Shown: in pieces, positions 46,531 through 56,238 of the stretch
Layout: every line of letters begins with the position of its first letter
Numbering within the stretch: position 1 is the first letter of the stretch
NCBI GenBank assembly: GCA_025360015.1
Contig: JANYCZ010000034.1
Location: forward strand, 45,874-109,873
Length of the DNA stretch: 64,000 nucleotides
Source: Verrucomicrobiota bacterium
GTDB taxonomy: Bacteria > Verrucomicrobiota > Verrucomicrobiia > Verrucomicrobiales > Verrucomicrobiaceae
Direction: 5' to 3'
The notes under the pieces: generated by a model
Database searches by the model: none
Seen by the model: the letters and a program-made list of their open reading frames with translations, nothing else
Told to the model about the DNA's origin: nothing
Position numbers and translations under genes: made by a program

Positions 46531-47333
46531 CTCTCCACACTGCCTCAATTTTGCCTGGGTGTCACCCACCCCTTGGCACGCGCTGCGGCATCGCAACTTC
46601 CGGCTCTTCTTCGTCAGCCAGAGCATCTAGGTGTTCGGCACTTGGATGTTTTTTGCATTGAGGGTTCGTTGTGGTTAACCTTCGAGCTGCCGAAGATCAG
46701 AGCCATCATGTAGCCTAACCCAGATGCGGTCGGCATGCCGCCGTCGGCCGCAGACTCGAGGGGGGAAGGAAGGGCACCCCGCTGAAAGGCTGAAACTGTA
46801 GGGCAGTTAGGACTCAGGGGTTCGCTCAAAGCGCCTGATTATAAACACTGCTGAAATTTGTGGTGAATGGGTGTAAGTCGCGGAAAAGGGCCTCCGGAGG
46901 CACCCACTCAGCCCAAATTTTGCGGAGTACGGTGGAGGGCTTTTGTGTGGCCATCTTTCTCTCTGCTTAAGTTCGCCAACTCACGTACGAACGTGACCTA
47001 TGGCCTTGTGCCTCACCATCGTGTGAAAGGGCATCGTGCCCGGAGTACTGCACGGCCTGAATCACTCATCCGATTAGGCTAATTTATCACCGAACAGCTT
47101 TGACAATAGACTTAAAATTGAGGATTATGGAAGGGACCACTGATTTCAGTTTTGAGTTCACCACGCAAAACCATCCTCAGGGTCAATCATGACAGTTTTG
47201 CCACCAAAATAACAACTCACGAGACCTTGTTGTACGTTCTTTGTTACATTGTCGGCTCATTCTCACGCGCAGGGCTTTTTTGGTTGTCATATCTTTGACC
47301 GCCTCGCCCCCCTGAACGCCGCCGATTTCCATT
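46531..47333. other. Intergenic region between the divergent kinase and secretion operons
   Basis: About 800 bases without a convincing gene. Short frames exist, for example a 71-codon one at 46867-47082, but their composition is not protein-like. A 12-base palindrome GCCTCCGGAGGC lies at 46890-46901. The right end is AT-richer and holds the promoter candidate listed separately. Confidence 0.6.
47100..47128 (+). promoter_or_regulatory. Candidate sigma-70 promoter for the type II secretion operon
   Basis: TTGACA (47100-47105) and GATTAT (47123-47128) are separated by 17 bases in an AT-rich patch. It lies about 205 bases upstream of the first secretion gene and points toward it. Only the sequence match supports it. 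Confidence 0.45.
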
Positions 47334-48305
47334 TTGAAACCTAACCGCTCACATCACCACCCTCGCTTTGCAGAAGGGAGCCGCAAAGGTTCTGTTCTGT
47401 TGGCGATTCTTTGTCTGGTGGCGGTGCTCTCATTTCTCATCATCACGACAGCGGCCATCTCCAACCAGCATGGCAACATGCAGCTGGCGCGACAGGGCAT
47501 GATGCGGGCGCGGCAGCTCGCGGAAATGGGCGTTGCCGTGGCCGTCAATCCGCAGATCAAGCCGGGAGACCCGCTGCTGCAGCGAACCGTTTCAGGCATC
47601 GAAAAATTTGCGGTGAATCTGAGCACGGAGGAAAGCAGGCTGAACCTCAATGCCCTCCTTTCAGATGATCGCCTGCCGATCTTGGAGCGCATTTTTATCT
47701 CTTGGGGCATTTCACCCGGTGATGCACAGTCCATCGCTGCAATGCTGATGGACTGGACCGATGCGGACGATTTAAAGCGCCGCCCTGACAGCGCCGAAAA
47801 ACTGGATTATGCGCAGAAGGGCTTTTCCGACCGGCCCCTAAACCGCAAGTTCATCAGCCTGGATGAAGTCAATCTGGTGCTGCGCGCAGATGAAATCCAG
47901 AACGCCAAGCCGGACTGGCGCTCCTATTTCACTTTGAGAGGCAACGGCCAGCTGGACGTCAACATGGCTTCCGCCCAAGTTCTTGCCATGGCAACGAGCG
48001 CCTCGCTGGAAAATGCGAACCAGCTCGTGCATAAGCGCAATGGCCCGGACGGTGTGCAAAATACGCTGGATGACACACCCCTCCAAAGCCTGGAGGAGGC
48101 ACTGGCCATGCTGGGCATCGCCGGGCCGCAGGCGGATAGCATCAAGCCATTGCTGACACTGCACGGAACCACGTTGCGCATCGAAAGCATCGGCACCGCG
48201 GGTGATTCTAACTGCGGCATCTCCGTGATCGTTCGTGCGGACAGCGGCATACCACGCATCGCCGAGTGGAGCGAGTTTCCCGTGGAAGGAGCACAACGAC
48301 TTTGA
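47334..48305 (+). CDS. gspK: Type II secretion minor pseudopilin GspK-like
   Basis: A 323-residue protein with a basic leader and hydrophobic helix (RKGSVLLAILCLVAVLSFLI, about 17-36) like GspK, then a SAM-like alpha-helical region with LNLNALLSDDRLPIL, MLMDWTDADDLKR and LDVNMASAQVLAMATS, matching the 'L-N-L/V-N' blocks of GspK. It starts with TTG at 47334; no ATG is available near the leader. The Glu at +5 of prepilins is missing, as in other GspK proteins. It opens an operon with GspL-, GspM-, D-, E-, F- and G-type genes. GspK caps the pseudopilus with I and J, which are not encoded here. Confidence 0.83.
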   Translation: MKPNRSHHHPRFAEGSRKGSVLLAILCLVAVLSFLIITTAAISNQHGNMQLARQGMMRARQLAEMGVAVAVNPQIKPGDPLLQRTVSGIEKFAVNLSTEESRLNLNALLSDDRLPILERIFISWGISPGDAQSIAAMLMDWTDADDLKRRPDSAEKLDYAQKGFSDRPLNRKFISLDEVNLVLRADEIQNAKPDWRSYFTLRGNGQLDVNMASAQVLAMATSASLENANQLVHKRNGPDGVQNTLDDTPLQSLEEALAMLGIAGPQADSIKPLLTLHGTTLRIESIGTAGDSNCGISVIVRADSGIPRIAEWSEFPVEGAQRL

Positions 48306-48310
48306 GCCTC

Positions 48311-49504
48311 ATGCCTTTTCAACGTCCATCCCCCCCCGCGCTCAGCTTCCCTGGAGAAGAAGCCAGGGAGACGTGGCTGTGTGGTGCCGATGGCGGCTGG
48401 AAGCTTGTGGACCATGCCGTAGGCACCGTGACGGGCATCGAGGCCATCGACTTTGACAGCGCTCCGTTCTGGTCGCTGAACCCGGACGCTCTAGATGAAG
48501 CGGTGGCGCTGCGCTGGGAGGGGTATGGTCTGTCCGCTGAGAGCGGAGCCCGTTTGTGGACGCACTGGCCGGTCACGCGCAAGGACAAACAAGTGCTTGT
48601 GGGCACGCTGGCGCTGACAGCGGAATCATCCTTGTCGGACTCCCCCGGGTATGAACCCAGCGCGCGCATGCTGTCGCTGCCGGGGAATGGCATCGCCGTG
48701 TGGCGGGAACTCGGACGTTATGTAGCAGCGTTCACGCGTGACGCATCGCTGCTGCATGTGGCCGTGCTCACTTCACGCATCCTCGATGCCGATGCCGCCT
48801 TTGAACTGCGCGATGTGTGCGCCGCGCTGCAAACCCACGGTTTCATCGGCGAAGTGCCCGCCATTCATGTGTGGACGCATTGCGAACCGGATTTTGCGCC
48901 ACAGCTTGCCTGTTTGTTTGCAGAATCAAGTGTCGCCAAGGAATCGCGTCCTGATCCATGTCTGCCACCAGTCGCCAGCGGTCTGCTGCCAGTGCAGGTG
49001 GCCGTGCGGCGGCTGCAGCAGCAGCGCAGTCAGCGCCGCATGCTCATGCTCGCGGCGGCCGCGCTGGCATATCTGTGCTTCTTCGGTGCGTGGTGGCTGC
49101 GGCTGCAGTGGCGTGACTCGGGGCTGAACCGTGCGGATGCCGAGATGGCGGCCAGACAGCCGGAGATTGATCTCGTGCGCGAGGCGCAGACACGCTGGCT
49201 GGAGATGGAAACTGCGATCAATCCCGACCTCTATCCGGTCGAGCTCTTCCATCAGATCGTGTCGCTGCTGCCTGAAGAAGGCATTCGCTTGAAGGAGTTT
49301 CAAATCGACGACGGCCGGCTCATCGTGAGCGGTGAGGCCGCGACGGTCAATCAGGCGCTCGGATTCAAAGATCGTCTGGCGGGCTCCGAGCCCCTTAGGC
49401 GTTATGTCTGGAACTTCCCCGTGCCCACAATTCGTGAAGACAACCGGGCGGATTTTCGTGCCGAAGGAACCTTGAACGGAGGAACTGCCCATGAAGCCCA
49501 GTGA
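48311..49504 (+). CDS. gspL: GspL/PilM-PilN-like secretion platform protein
   Basis: The 397-residue product lies in the gspL position. The N-terminal two-thirds (about 1-240) is cytoplasmic and compatible with the actin-like domain of GspL; a transmembrane helix is at about 249-270 (RMLMLAAAALAYLCFFGAWW), followed by a short coiled-coil and a ferredoxin-like periplasmic domain (LFHQIVSLLPEEGIRLKEF, FQIDDGRLIVSGEA). GspL joins the ATPase GspE to the membrane. ATG 48311 is 5 bases after the gspK stop; the frame upstream overlaps gspK. Sequence is divergent, so the assignment leans on topology and gene order. Confidence 0.72.
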   Translation: MPFQRPSPPALSFPGEEARETWLCGADGGWKLVDHAVGTVTGIEAIDFDSAPFWSLNPDALDEAVALRWEGYGLSAESGARLWTHWPVTRKDKQVLVGTLALTAESSLSDSPGYEPSARMLSLPGNGIAVWRELGRYVAAFTRDASLLHVAVLTSRILDADAAFELRDVCAALQTHGFIGEVPAIHVWTHCEPDFAPQLACLFAESSVAKESRPDPCLPPVASGLLPVQVAVRRLQQQRSQRRMLMLAAAALAYLCFFGAWWLRLQWRDSGLNRADAEMAARQPEIDLVREAQTRWLEMETAINPDLYPVELFHQIVSLLPEEGIRLKEFQIDDGRLIVSGEAATVNQALGFKDRLAGSEPLRRYVWNFPVPTIREDNRADFRAEGTLNGGTAHEAQ

Positions 49505-50048
49505 GCGCAGGCTGCTTCTCATTCTGAGCGTTCTCGCCACGCTATGCGGCACGGCCATTCTGGTGCAGCGTTTGCTGGGCCTTCAACATGCCGTCGAGAG
49601 GCGTGAGCAGGCGCTTGAACTCAAGCAGATGGAAGCGCACGCCATGCTCGCCCAGGAGGAGCTTTGGAAAGCTCGCCTGGAATGGCTCAAAGAGCATCAG
49701 CCCACCATGACGAGTGAGAATCAAGCCAGCGAGGAGCTGCTGGATGCCATGCTTTCCCTCGCAAACAAGCATCACCTCACGGTCCAGAAGAAGCAATTGC
49801 ACGAGTCCACGCGGCAGTCGTTTTATCATGAGGTGGGTGTGACCCTCACCGTCCTGGGAGATCTGCCAGACGTCTTTCGCTGGATGCACGATCTGCTGAT
49901 GCCGGACTCCTTCAGGCTGGTGGCCCAGTTGAAAATCATGCCGGACGTCAAGGACAGCTCCAAAGTCCTCGTCATCGTGCGCATCAATCGTCGGCACGCT
50001 CCAGCCATCACTGCAAACGACGCTGCACGGGGGAGGTCAGACTTATGA
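49491..50048 (+). CDS. gspM: GspM/PilO-like secretion protein
   Basis: A 185-residue single-pass protein: helix RLLLILSVLATLCGTAILV (about 7-25), then a predicted coiled coil (VERREQALELKQMEAHAML) and a ferredoxin-like fold (SFYHEVGVTLTVLGDLPDVF). Topology and position between a GspL-like and a secretin gene indicate GspM, the partner of GspL. It overlaps the upstream gene by 14 bases and the downstream gene by four. Confidence 0.7.
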   Translation: MKPSERRLLLILSVLATLCGTAILVQRLLGLQHAVERREQALELKQMEAHAMLAQEELWKARLEWLKEHQPTMTSENQASEELLDAMLSLANKHHLTVQKKQLHESTRQSFYHEVGVTLTVLGDLPDVFRWMHDLLMPDSFRLVAQLKIMPDVKDSSKVLVIVRINRRHAPAITANDAARGRSDL

Positions 50049-50809
50049 GGCTCGCGCTGTTGATCCTCGTCTTGGCATCCCGCAGCTTCGTGTGTGCGCA
50101 GTCAGATGCCGTCTTCACGCCTCCGAATGCGTACCCAGTGTCGCGCTACGAAGCCGGGTGGAACAAAAATCCATTCACTCTGAAGACTGCCCCCGTGCTG
50201 CTGGAGTCCGCCTCCTTCGCCAAAGATCTCGCCATCGGCACTTACTATGGCGACGCCGCCGATCCCACCGTCGTTCTCGTCAATACCAAGACCCATGAGC
50301 GCATCCCGCTCAGGAAAGGAAAGCCTGGGGCCAATGGCATGAAGCTGGGCGAGGTGAAGCTGGGCGGCAGCCGCAAGGACATCACGGCCGAGGTGACGAT
50401 GGGTGCGGAAACCTCGCAGATCCATTATGATGACGCTTACCTCAAACAGGTGGCCGCCTCCGAAGGCGTGAAGGCGCCTCAAGGTCAGCAACAACAGCAG
50501 CAAGGCCGCCCAAATCCCGGCATGCCCCCCAATGTTCAGGTGCCAGGTCAGCAGATGAAAATCCCTCTGCCAAGTAGTCCTGGCGGACCTGGCGGCAGAC
50601 CTGCTGGCGTTGCTTCAAACTCGCCGACCCCCATGAACGGCGGGATGGGCGGGCCAGGAAACTTCAGCAGACCAGGCAACCCGGGAGTTCCATCTATTTC
50701 TTTGTCCAATCCGTCCGCTTCTCCATCCCCTTCGCCCGCTTCGTCGTCCTCACCCGTGGCGCAGTTGGTGCCTGAGCGCCGCCGCCTGATCACTCCCGCC
50801 GGCAATTAA
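50045..50809 (+). CDS. Secretion-operon protein of unknown type, possible GspC/PilP-like
   Basis: A 254-residue exported protein (leader MRLALLILVLASRSFVCA). Residues about 35-130 (GWNKNPFTLKTAP, VVLVNTKTHERIPLRKGKPG, KLGEVKLGGSRKDITAEV) look like a small beta-domain of the GspC-HR/PilP kind that binds the secretin N0 domain. The rest (about 140-254) is a Gln/Pro/Gly/Ser-rich low-complexity tail with a QQQQQQ run. It lies between the M-like gene and the secretin, where an inner-outer membrane linker is expected and no other gspC exists. The family is not recognised, so the role is inference. Confidence 0.55.
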   Translation: MRLALLILVLASRSFVCAQSDAVFTPPNAYPVSRYEAGWNKNPFTLKTAPVLLESASFAKDLAIGTYYGDAADPTVVLVNTKTHERIPLRKGKPGANGMKLGEVKLGGSRKDITAEVTMGAETSQIHYDDAYLKQVAASEGVKAPQGQQQQQQGRPNPGMPPNVQVPGQQMKIPLPSSPGGPGGRPAGVASNSPTPMNGGMGGPGNFSRPGNPGVPSISLSNPSASPSPSPASSSSPVAQLVPERRRLITPAGN

Positions 50810-50836
50810 GTTCGACCGACCCGCTTCTCGTCCATC

Positions 50837-53290
50837 ATGAAAACGTTCCGCGCAAACCCTCTGCCCTACCTGGCCATTTTTTCCATGATCCATGCGGGTC
50901 TGGTTGCGCAAACCTTCCCGGTGCCTCCCGCAGGGCCACCCGGAGTGCTCCCCCCAACGAATGCTCCCGCCCCCCCCGGAGTTGCTTCTGGCAAGAACGT
51001 CATCGGTTTTACTGCCACGCCCCTCTCCGAAGTGCTGACCGAGTACTTCCGTGTCACCGGCCGCAAGGTACTGCGTGATCGAGGCCTGGAAAACAGCACC
51101 GTCACCATTGATGTGCCTGGCGAATTCAGTGACGAGGAATACCGCAGCATCATTGAAAAAGGCCTGCTCATGCATGGTTTTGCGCTCGTGCCCAGCGGTG
51201 CGAACCTCTTCAAATTGGTCGCCACCGAAATGGGCACCGTGCCTTCATCTCAGGGCGTTCCCATGATCTTGCTGCCTCAAGACTTGCCGGAGTCAGACCA
51301 GGTCGTGACGCATGTGCTCCAGCTCATTCACCTCAGCCCTGACGATGCCTCCACCGCATTTCAGCAGCTCATCCCCCTGCATCCCTATGGCAAAATGCTG
51401 GCCGTGCCAAACTCCCAGGCACTGGTGATCACGGAGGCCTCGCAAACCATCCGTGCGTTCCTGGAACTGGCGAAACAGGTGGATCAGCCCCCGATGGCGA
51501 TGGTGAGCAAAACGATCAAGCTCCAGCGCGCGACGGCGGAGGAGGCCGTTGACCAGTTGAGTGCCCTCTTAGGACTGGGTGGGAGTGGTGGTGGTGGTAG
51601 CGGCAGCGGAGCGCCTTCCAGACCCGCCTCAGCCCCCCCAGTCCCCGGCCAGGCGGCCGGAGGCTCCTCGGCAACCCTCGGCTCTTCCACCCCGGACAAT
51701 GCCAAGCCCATCCTCCAGGCCATCACCCGCACTAACAGCATCATCATCATGGCACGTCCCGTGGATATGCGAAAAATCGAAACCATTGTCGCTGAACTCG
51801 ACGCCGAGTCTTCCTCGACCCGCTATTTTTCCCGTCGGTTGAACTACCTGGATCTCACCGTGTTTCTCGGCATCGCGGAGAAAGCGTTGCTTCGCAATGA
51901 CCCGAAGGCCGCCAGCCGCACCAGTGCCCTGGGCCAAAACACCAGCAGCAACAACACCGGCTCACTGCCCTCCTCCGGTTCCACCTCTCCCTTTGGTGGC
52001 TCCACCTCCTCCGGCTTCGGTTCCTCCACAGGTACCGGAGGAGTGGGCTCCTCCCTGGGCTCCAGCGGCGGCCTGGGTGGTTCATCGCTCTCCGGCGGCG
52101 GGGGGCTGAGCAATCCTCTCTCCAACACGGCGCGTCTCGACGTCACCAAAAAAGCCATCAGCGTTCTCATCGCCAACACCCTCGTCATCGCAGATCCTGC
52201 CAGTTCCAAATTTTTTGCCAGTGGCCCGCCTGATCAAATCCAGTCGCTTCAAGAGCTGGCCGAAGAGCTCGATGTCCGTCCGCGTCAGATCCTGCTGTCT
52301 GCCATCATCGGCCAGTTCACCCTGTCAGATGATTTCAACTTTGGCCTCGACTGGATTCAATCACTCAAGCAAGTCGGCAACGACGGTCTCGTCGGCGGTG
52401 TACTCAACACCCAGGGCACCGCCTTCTCCAACCCCTCGAATTTGAAGGACATCGCCGGGTTTCTCGGTGCTGGCGGTCCCGCCTCTCTTGGTGGCCTCAC
52501 CGCCTACGGCCAGATCAACAAGAACCTGAGTGCGTTTCTGCAAACTTTGGAGAAGACCAAGAAGTTCCATGTCCTGCAAAAGCCCACCATCACCACGCTC
52601 AATCACCAGTCCGCCAGCATCTACATAGGCCAGCAGCTCGCCATCGCGGGCCAGACCTACACCAGCGGCGCAGGTGCCGTGGGCGGCCTTGGCTTCACCA
52701 GCACCACGCAGTACATCCCCATTCGTCTGCAACTCGACATCATCCCGCACATTTTCAACGATCGTGAAGTCATGCTCGAATTCAAGCAGACGAACAACGA
52801 CGTCTCCGGTTTCACCACCATCAGCGGCAATCAGGTCCCCAACATCACCGAGCAGGGCATGTCCAACAGCCTCATCATTGGCGACCATGCCACCGCCATG
52901 CTCGGCGGCCTTATCACTGAGCGCGATAACAACAGCTCAAGCGGCCTGCCCTTTCTCATGCGCCTCCCCCTCGTCAAGTATCTGTTCGGCAGCACCGCGA
53001 AGAACAAAGAGAGACGGGAGATGATGATCTTCGTCCAGCCCTGCATCATGCCGGATGAAGAGTCCCACAGGCTGGAGCAGGCGAAATTTGGTGACTACAG
53101 CGCCAATTTTATCCAAGGTTCCGAGTTCGCCGGTATGCCGGAGATCGCTGTTCCTCCTGCGGTTCCGGCCAACGGAGGCAGTCCCAACAGCCTCCTGCCA
53201 CCGCCAGCGGCTGCCGAGCCCGCTCCGAAGAAAGGCTTTTTCAGCAAGATGAAAGGCCTGTTTCAAAAATCGAAGCCGCCTTCCCAATGA
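50837..53290 (+). CDS. gspD: Type II secretion secretin GspD
   Basis: The 817-residue outer-membrane channel protein has a signal peptide, an N0-like domain (VIGFTATPLSEVLTEYFRVT), N1-N3 repeats (VTHVLQLIHLSPDDASTAFQ, then TIKLQRATAEEAVDQLSALL) and the C-terminal secretin domain (about 470-745: ILLSAIIGQFTLSDDFNFGL, LQLDIIPHIFNDREVMLEFK, TAMLGGLITERDN). Two long Gly/Ser/Thr-rich linkers interrupt the N-domains (about 253-290 and 375-440), which is unusual. The C-terminus ends with a basic, Phe-rich tail (KKGFFSKMKGLFQK), a possible pilotin or membrane-association segment. The stop overlaps gspE. Confidence 0.93.
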   Translation: MKTFRANPLPYLAIFSMIHAGLVAQTFPVPPAGPPGVLPPTNAPAPPGVASGKNVIGFTATPLSEVLTEYFRVTGRKVLRDRGLENSTVTIDVPGEFSDEEYRSIIEKGLLMHGFALVPSGANLFKLVATEMGTVPSSQGVPMILLPQDLPESDQVVTHVLQLIHLSPDDASTAFQQLIPLHPYGKMLAVPNSQALVITEASQTIRAFLELAKQVDQPPMAMVSKTIKLQRATAEEAVDQLSALLGLGGSGGGGSGSGAPSRPASAPPVPGQAAGGSSATLGSSTPDNAKPILQAITRTNSIIIMARPVDMRKIETIVAELDAESSSTRYFSRRLNYLDLTVFLGIAEKALLRNDPKAASRTSALGQNTSSNNTGSLPSSGSTSPFGGSTSSGFGSSTGTGGVGSSLGSSGGLGGSSLSGGGGLSNPLSNTARLDVTKKAISVLIANTLVIADPASSKFFASGPPDQIQSLQELAEELDVRPRQILLSAIIGQFTLSDDFNFGLDWIQSLKQVGNDGLVGGVLNTQGTAFSNPSNLKDIAGFLGAGGPASLGGLTAYGQINKNLSAFLQTLEKTKKFHVLQKPTITTLNHQSASIYIGQQLAIAGQTYTSGAGAVGGLGFTSTTQYIPIRLQLDIIPHIFNDREVMLEFKQTNNDVSGFTTISGNQVPNITEQGMSNSLIIGDHATAMLGGLITERDNNSSSGLPFLMRLPLVKYLFGSTAKNKERREMMIFVQPCIMPDEESHRLEQAKFGDYSANFIQGSEFAGMPEIAVPPAVPANGGSPNSLLPPPAAAEPAPKKGFFSKMKGLFQKSKPPSQ

Positions 53291-55002
53291 TTTCCATTCT
53301 TCAATCCAGTGCCCGCGCCGCCGGTGTGGCGGAGGCGGATGTGCAGGCGGCCATGAGCACAGCCGTGGCCGGCGGTATTTCGCCAGTCCTGGCCATGATT
53401 GAGAGCGGCGCGGTGGATGAGCATGTCTTCACCCATCATCTCGCCGACAGCCTCGGCTGGCGCTGGCTGGAAGCTCCGCCACTGAACGCAGAGGAAGCGG
53501 CGGAGATGAAGCGGCTGATTCCTGCGCGCTTTGCGGTGAAGCATCAAATTTTCCCCGTTGGCTTTCGTCGCGATGACGAGACGAATGCGGTGCGCAAGCT
53601 CGTGCTCGCCTGCCACGATCCCTGTGATCTCATGGCACGCCAGGCCGTGGCGCGTCAGTCCGAGCTGCCCGTGGAATGGTGCCTCACTCCGCGCAGCGAG
53701 TTGCTCAATGCTGTGCAGCAGCTCTATGGCGTGGGCGCGGAAACTTTTGACGCCCTCATCGCTGCTGGCGGCGGTGGCTCGGACGACATGCATTTGCGTG
53801 ACGAGGCCAACGTGATCGACGACGAGGACGAAGACGCCTCGGTGGTCAAATTTGTAAATCAAATCATCCGCGAAGCCCTGGCCCAGAAGGCCACGGATAT
53901 TCACGTCGAGCCGCAGCCAGACAGCCTGCGCATCCGTTACCGCATTGACGGCTTCCTCCATGAAGTCCCCGTGCCGGAGAACATCAAAACCCTCCAGGCC
54001 TCGGTGATTGCGCGCATCAAGGTGATGAGCAAGCTCGACATCGCCGAAAAGCGCCTGCCCCAGGACGGGCGCATTCATTTGAAGGCAGAGGGCCAGTCCA
54101 TCGACGTGCGCGTCGCCTGCATCCCCAGTGTCGAAGGCGAATCCATCAGCCTGCGATTGCTCGGGCAGGAGCGCTTCACGCTGGACCGCCTGGGCTTGAC
54201 CGAAGAGCACCGTGAAAAAATCGAGCTGCTGCTCGCAAAGCCCAATGGCATCGTCCTCGTCACCGGACCGACGGGGTCAGGCAAATCCACCACCCTTTAC
54301 ACCTTCCTTTCACAGCTCAACAGCGTCCACCGCCGCATTGTCACCATCGAAGATCCGGTTGAAAACAAGCTGCCGGGCATCGTGCAGATCCCGGTGAAAA
54401 ACGAGATCGGCCTCACCTTTGCCAGCGGCCTGCGCAGCATCCTGCGTGGCGACCCCAACGTCGTCATGGTCGGTGAAATTCGCGACCTCGAGACAGCGGA
54501 GATCGCGGTACGCGCCTCGCTGACCGGGCATCTCGTTTTCTCCACGCTGCATACCAATGACGCCATCGGCGGCATCACGCGTCTGATTGAAATGGGCGTG
54601 AAGCCCTTCCTCGTCAGCTCCTCAGTTCGTGCCTTCATTGCCCAGCGCCTGGTGCGTTGCCTGTGCCCATCCTGCAAAGAGCTGGCCAGCTACAAACTCG
54701 ATCAGTTGGTAAAGCTGGGCTTTCCCGAGCTGAAAAGCAAAACGATCTACCGTGCCGCACGCGGCGGCTGCCAGCAGTGCCGTAGCACCGGTTACTCAGG
54801 CCGTGTCGCTCTGTATGAAATCGCCGTCATGACACCCACCATGCAGGCACTCGTCGCCGCGCGCGCCTCCGAGTCGGAACTTCAGGCGCAGGCGCGCAAG
54901 GATGGCTTCAGCACCATTCGCGAATACGGCCTGCAAAAGGTCTTGGAAGGCATCACCACGCTGGAGGAAGTGGCCCGCGTCACCAGCGAAGAGCTCGCAT
55001 AA
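53287..55002 (+). CDS. gspE: Type II secretion / type IV pilus assembly ATPase GspE
   Basis: A 571-residue hexameric ATPase. The N-terminal MshEN-like region (about 1-150) is followed by the core: Walker A GPTGSGKSTTLY (about 326-337), Asp box SILRGDPNVVMVGEIRD with Walker B (about 384-400) and His box HLVFSTLHTNDA. A tetra-cysteine zinc motif is intact: CLCPSC and CQQC flank about 35 residues (about 458-500). The gene overlaps gspD by four bases and the gspF start by one (TAATG). It powers pseudopilus assembly from the inner membrane. Confidence 0.95.
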   Translation: MISILQSSARAAGVAEADVQAAMSTAVAGGISPVLAMIESGAVDEHVFTHHLADSLGWRWLEAPPLNAEEAAEMKRLIPARFAVKHQIFPVGFRRDDETNAVRKLVLACHDPCDLMARQAVARQSELPVEWCLTPRSELLNAVQQLYGVGAETFDALIAAGGGGSDDMHLRDEANVIDDEDEDASVVKFVNQIIREALAQKATDIHVEPQPDSLRIRYRIDGFLHEVPVPENIKTLQASVIARIKVMSKLDIAEKRLPQDGRIHLKAEGQSIDVRVACIPSVEGESISLRLLGQERFTLDRLGLTEEHREKIELLLAKPNGIVLVTGPTGSGKSTTLYTFLSQLNSVHRRIVTIEDPVENKLPGIVQIPVKNEIGLTFASGLRSILRGDPNVVMVGEIRDLETAEIAVRASLTGHLVFSTLHTNDAIGGITRLIEMGVKPFLVSSSVRAFIAQRLVRCLCPSCKELASYKLDQLVKLGFPELKSKTIYRAARGGCQQCRSTGYSGRVALYEIAVMTPTMQALVAARASESELQAQARKDGFSTIREYGLQKVLEGITTLEEVARVTSEELA

Positions 55003-56222
55003 TGTCCGCCTTTGTCTATCATGCCATGGCTGCGGATGGATCGAGCAAAACCGGCTCGATCGAGGCAGTGGATCGCGGCGATGCCGTGCGTCAGCTCGCA
55101 CGCCGTGGCCTGCAGGCGCGCTCAGTTCAGGCGCAGGGTGCGGAGAAGGCCAAAAAAGTCGCGGCAGCTGCTGCTGAAACAACGCTGCATCTCACGAAGG
55201 CGGATGTCATTCGCTTCACCGAAGACATGGGCGATCTCCTGGGCTCCGGCTTGCAGGTGGAGCAGGCGCTGCAGGCCATGGAAAACCGCAGCGCATCAAA
55301 GCTCGGCAGGCTGGCGAAGCATGTGCGTGAGCTGGTGCGCGATGGCGTTCCCTTGTCCGCAGCGCTGCGTCAGGCCTCGCCCATGTTCGATGAGCTGTAC
55401 TGCAACATGATCGCCGCCGGTGAAAACAGCGGCGCACTGGACGATATCATGGACCGCCAGGCGCGGCATCTGCGGCTCATGGAGGAGATCCACAGCAAAG
55501 TCGTCGGCGCTCTCATCTACCCGGCGTTTTTGATCTCTTCGGGCGCGGCGCTCTCCATCGTCATGGTGACGTATCTGCTGCCCAAGCTCGCCACCCTGCT
55601 CTCCGGCACAGGCAAGGAGCCGCCCTTGATGATCCGGGCCAGCCTTGCCCTGTCTGAAATCCTCCGGAACTACTGGTGGGCCATTTTGATCTTCCTCGGA
55701 TTGCTGGTGATGATCCTCTTCGTCGTGCGCAAAACACCCGCGTTCGTGTCCTGGTGGCATCGCCTCATGATCACGCTGCCTGGCATCAAGGACATCACCC
55801 AGGCTCGTTTTGAACTGCAGTACTTTGAGACGCTTGGCAGCCTGCTGCGCGGCGGCGTGCCGCTGCTGCCTGCGCTGGAGCTTGTGCGCCGCGCCGTGAC
55901 AAACATCCATCTCAAACACGGCCTTGCGAAGGCCGAGGCGATGGTTCAAGAAGGTGCCTCACTCAGTCATGCCATGCTCAAAGCCGCCGTGCTCGATCCC
56001 CAGGCCGTGGATGTCATTCGCATCGGCGAAGACACCGGCCACCTCGCCGTCGTGCTCGGCAAGGCCGCCACGCGCAAGGACACGCAGCTCACGCGCACCA
56101 TTGAGCGCGTCACCGCCCTCATCCAGCCCATCCTTCTGCTGCTCATGGCCGTGCTGGTCGGTGGCCTCGTCTGGGCCATGGTAAACATTGTCTTTTCCAC
56201 CCTCAGCCAGCTCCGGCATTGA
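55002..56222 (+). CDS. gspF: Type II secretion inner-membrane platform protein GspF
   Basis: The 406-residue protein has the duplicated GspF domain: first half with VIRFTEDMGDLLGSGLQVEQ, second with ARFELQYFETLGSLLRGGVP. Three transmembrane segments are visible (SSGAALSIVMVTYLLPKLAT, YWWAILIFLGLLVMILFVV and ILLLLMAVLVGGLVWAMVN). GspF is the membrane partner of the GspE ATPase. The start codon overlaps the gspE stop by one base. Confidence 0.95.
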   Translation: MSAFVYHAMAADGSSKTGSIEAVDRGDAVRQLARRGLQARSVQAQGAEKAKKVAAAAAETTLHLTKADVIRFTEDMGDLLGSGLQVEQALQAMENRSASKLGRLAKHVRELVRDGVPLSAALRQASPMFDELYCNMIAAGENSGALDDIMDRQARHLRLMEEIHSKVVGALIYPAFLISSGAALSIVMVTYLLPKLATLLSGTGKEPPLMIRASLALSEILRNYWWAILIFLGLLVMILFVVRKTPAFVSWWHRLMITLPGIKDITQARFELQYFETLGSLLRGGVPLLPALELVRRAVTNIHLKHGLAKAEAMVQEGASLSHAMLKAAVLDPQAVDVIRIGEDTGHLAVVLGKAATRKDTQLTRTIERVTALIQPILLLLMAVLVGGLVWAMVNIVFSTLSQLRH

Positions 56223-56238
56223 TCCCTCTTCCAACCTT

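Noticed and set aside
46867..47082. 71-codon open frame between the kinase and secretion operons
   Set aside because: No family resemblance and poor composition, and a palindrome lies inside; treated as non-coding.
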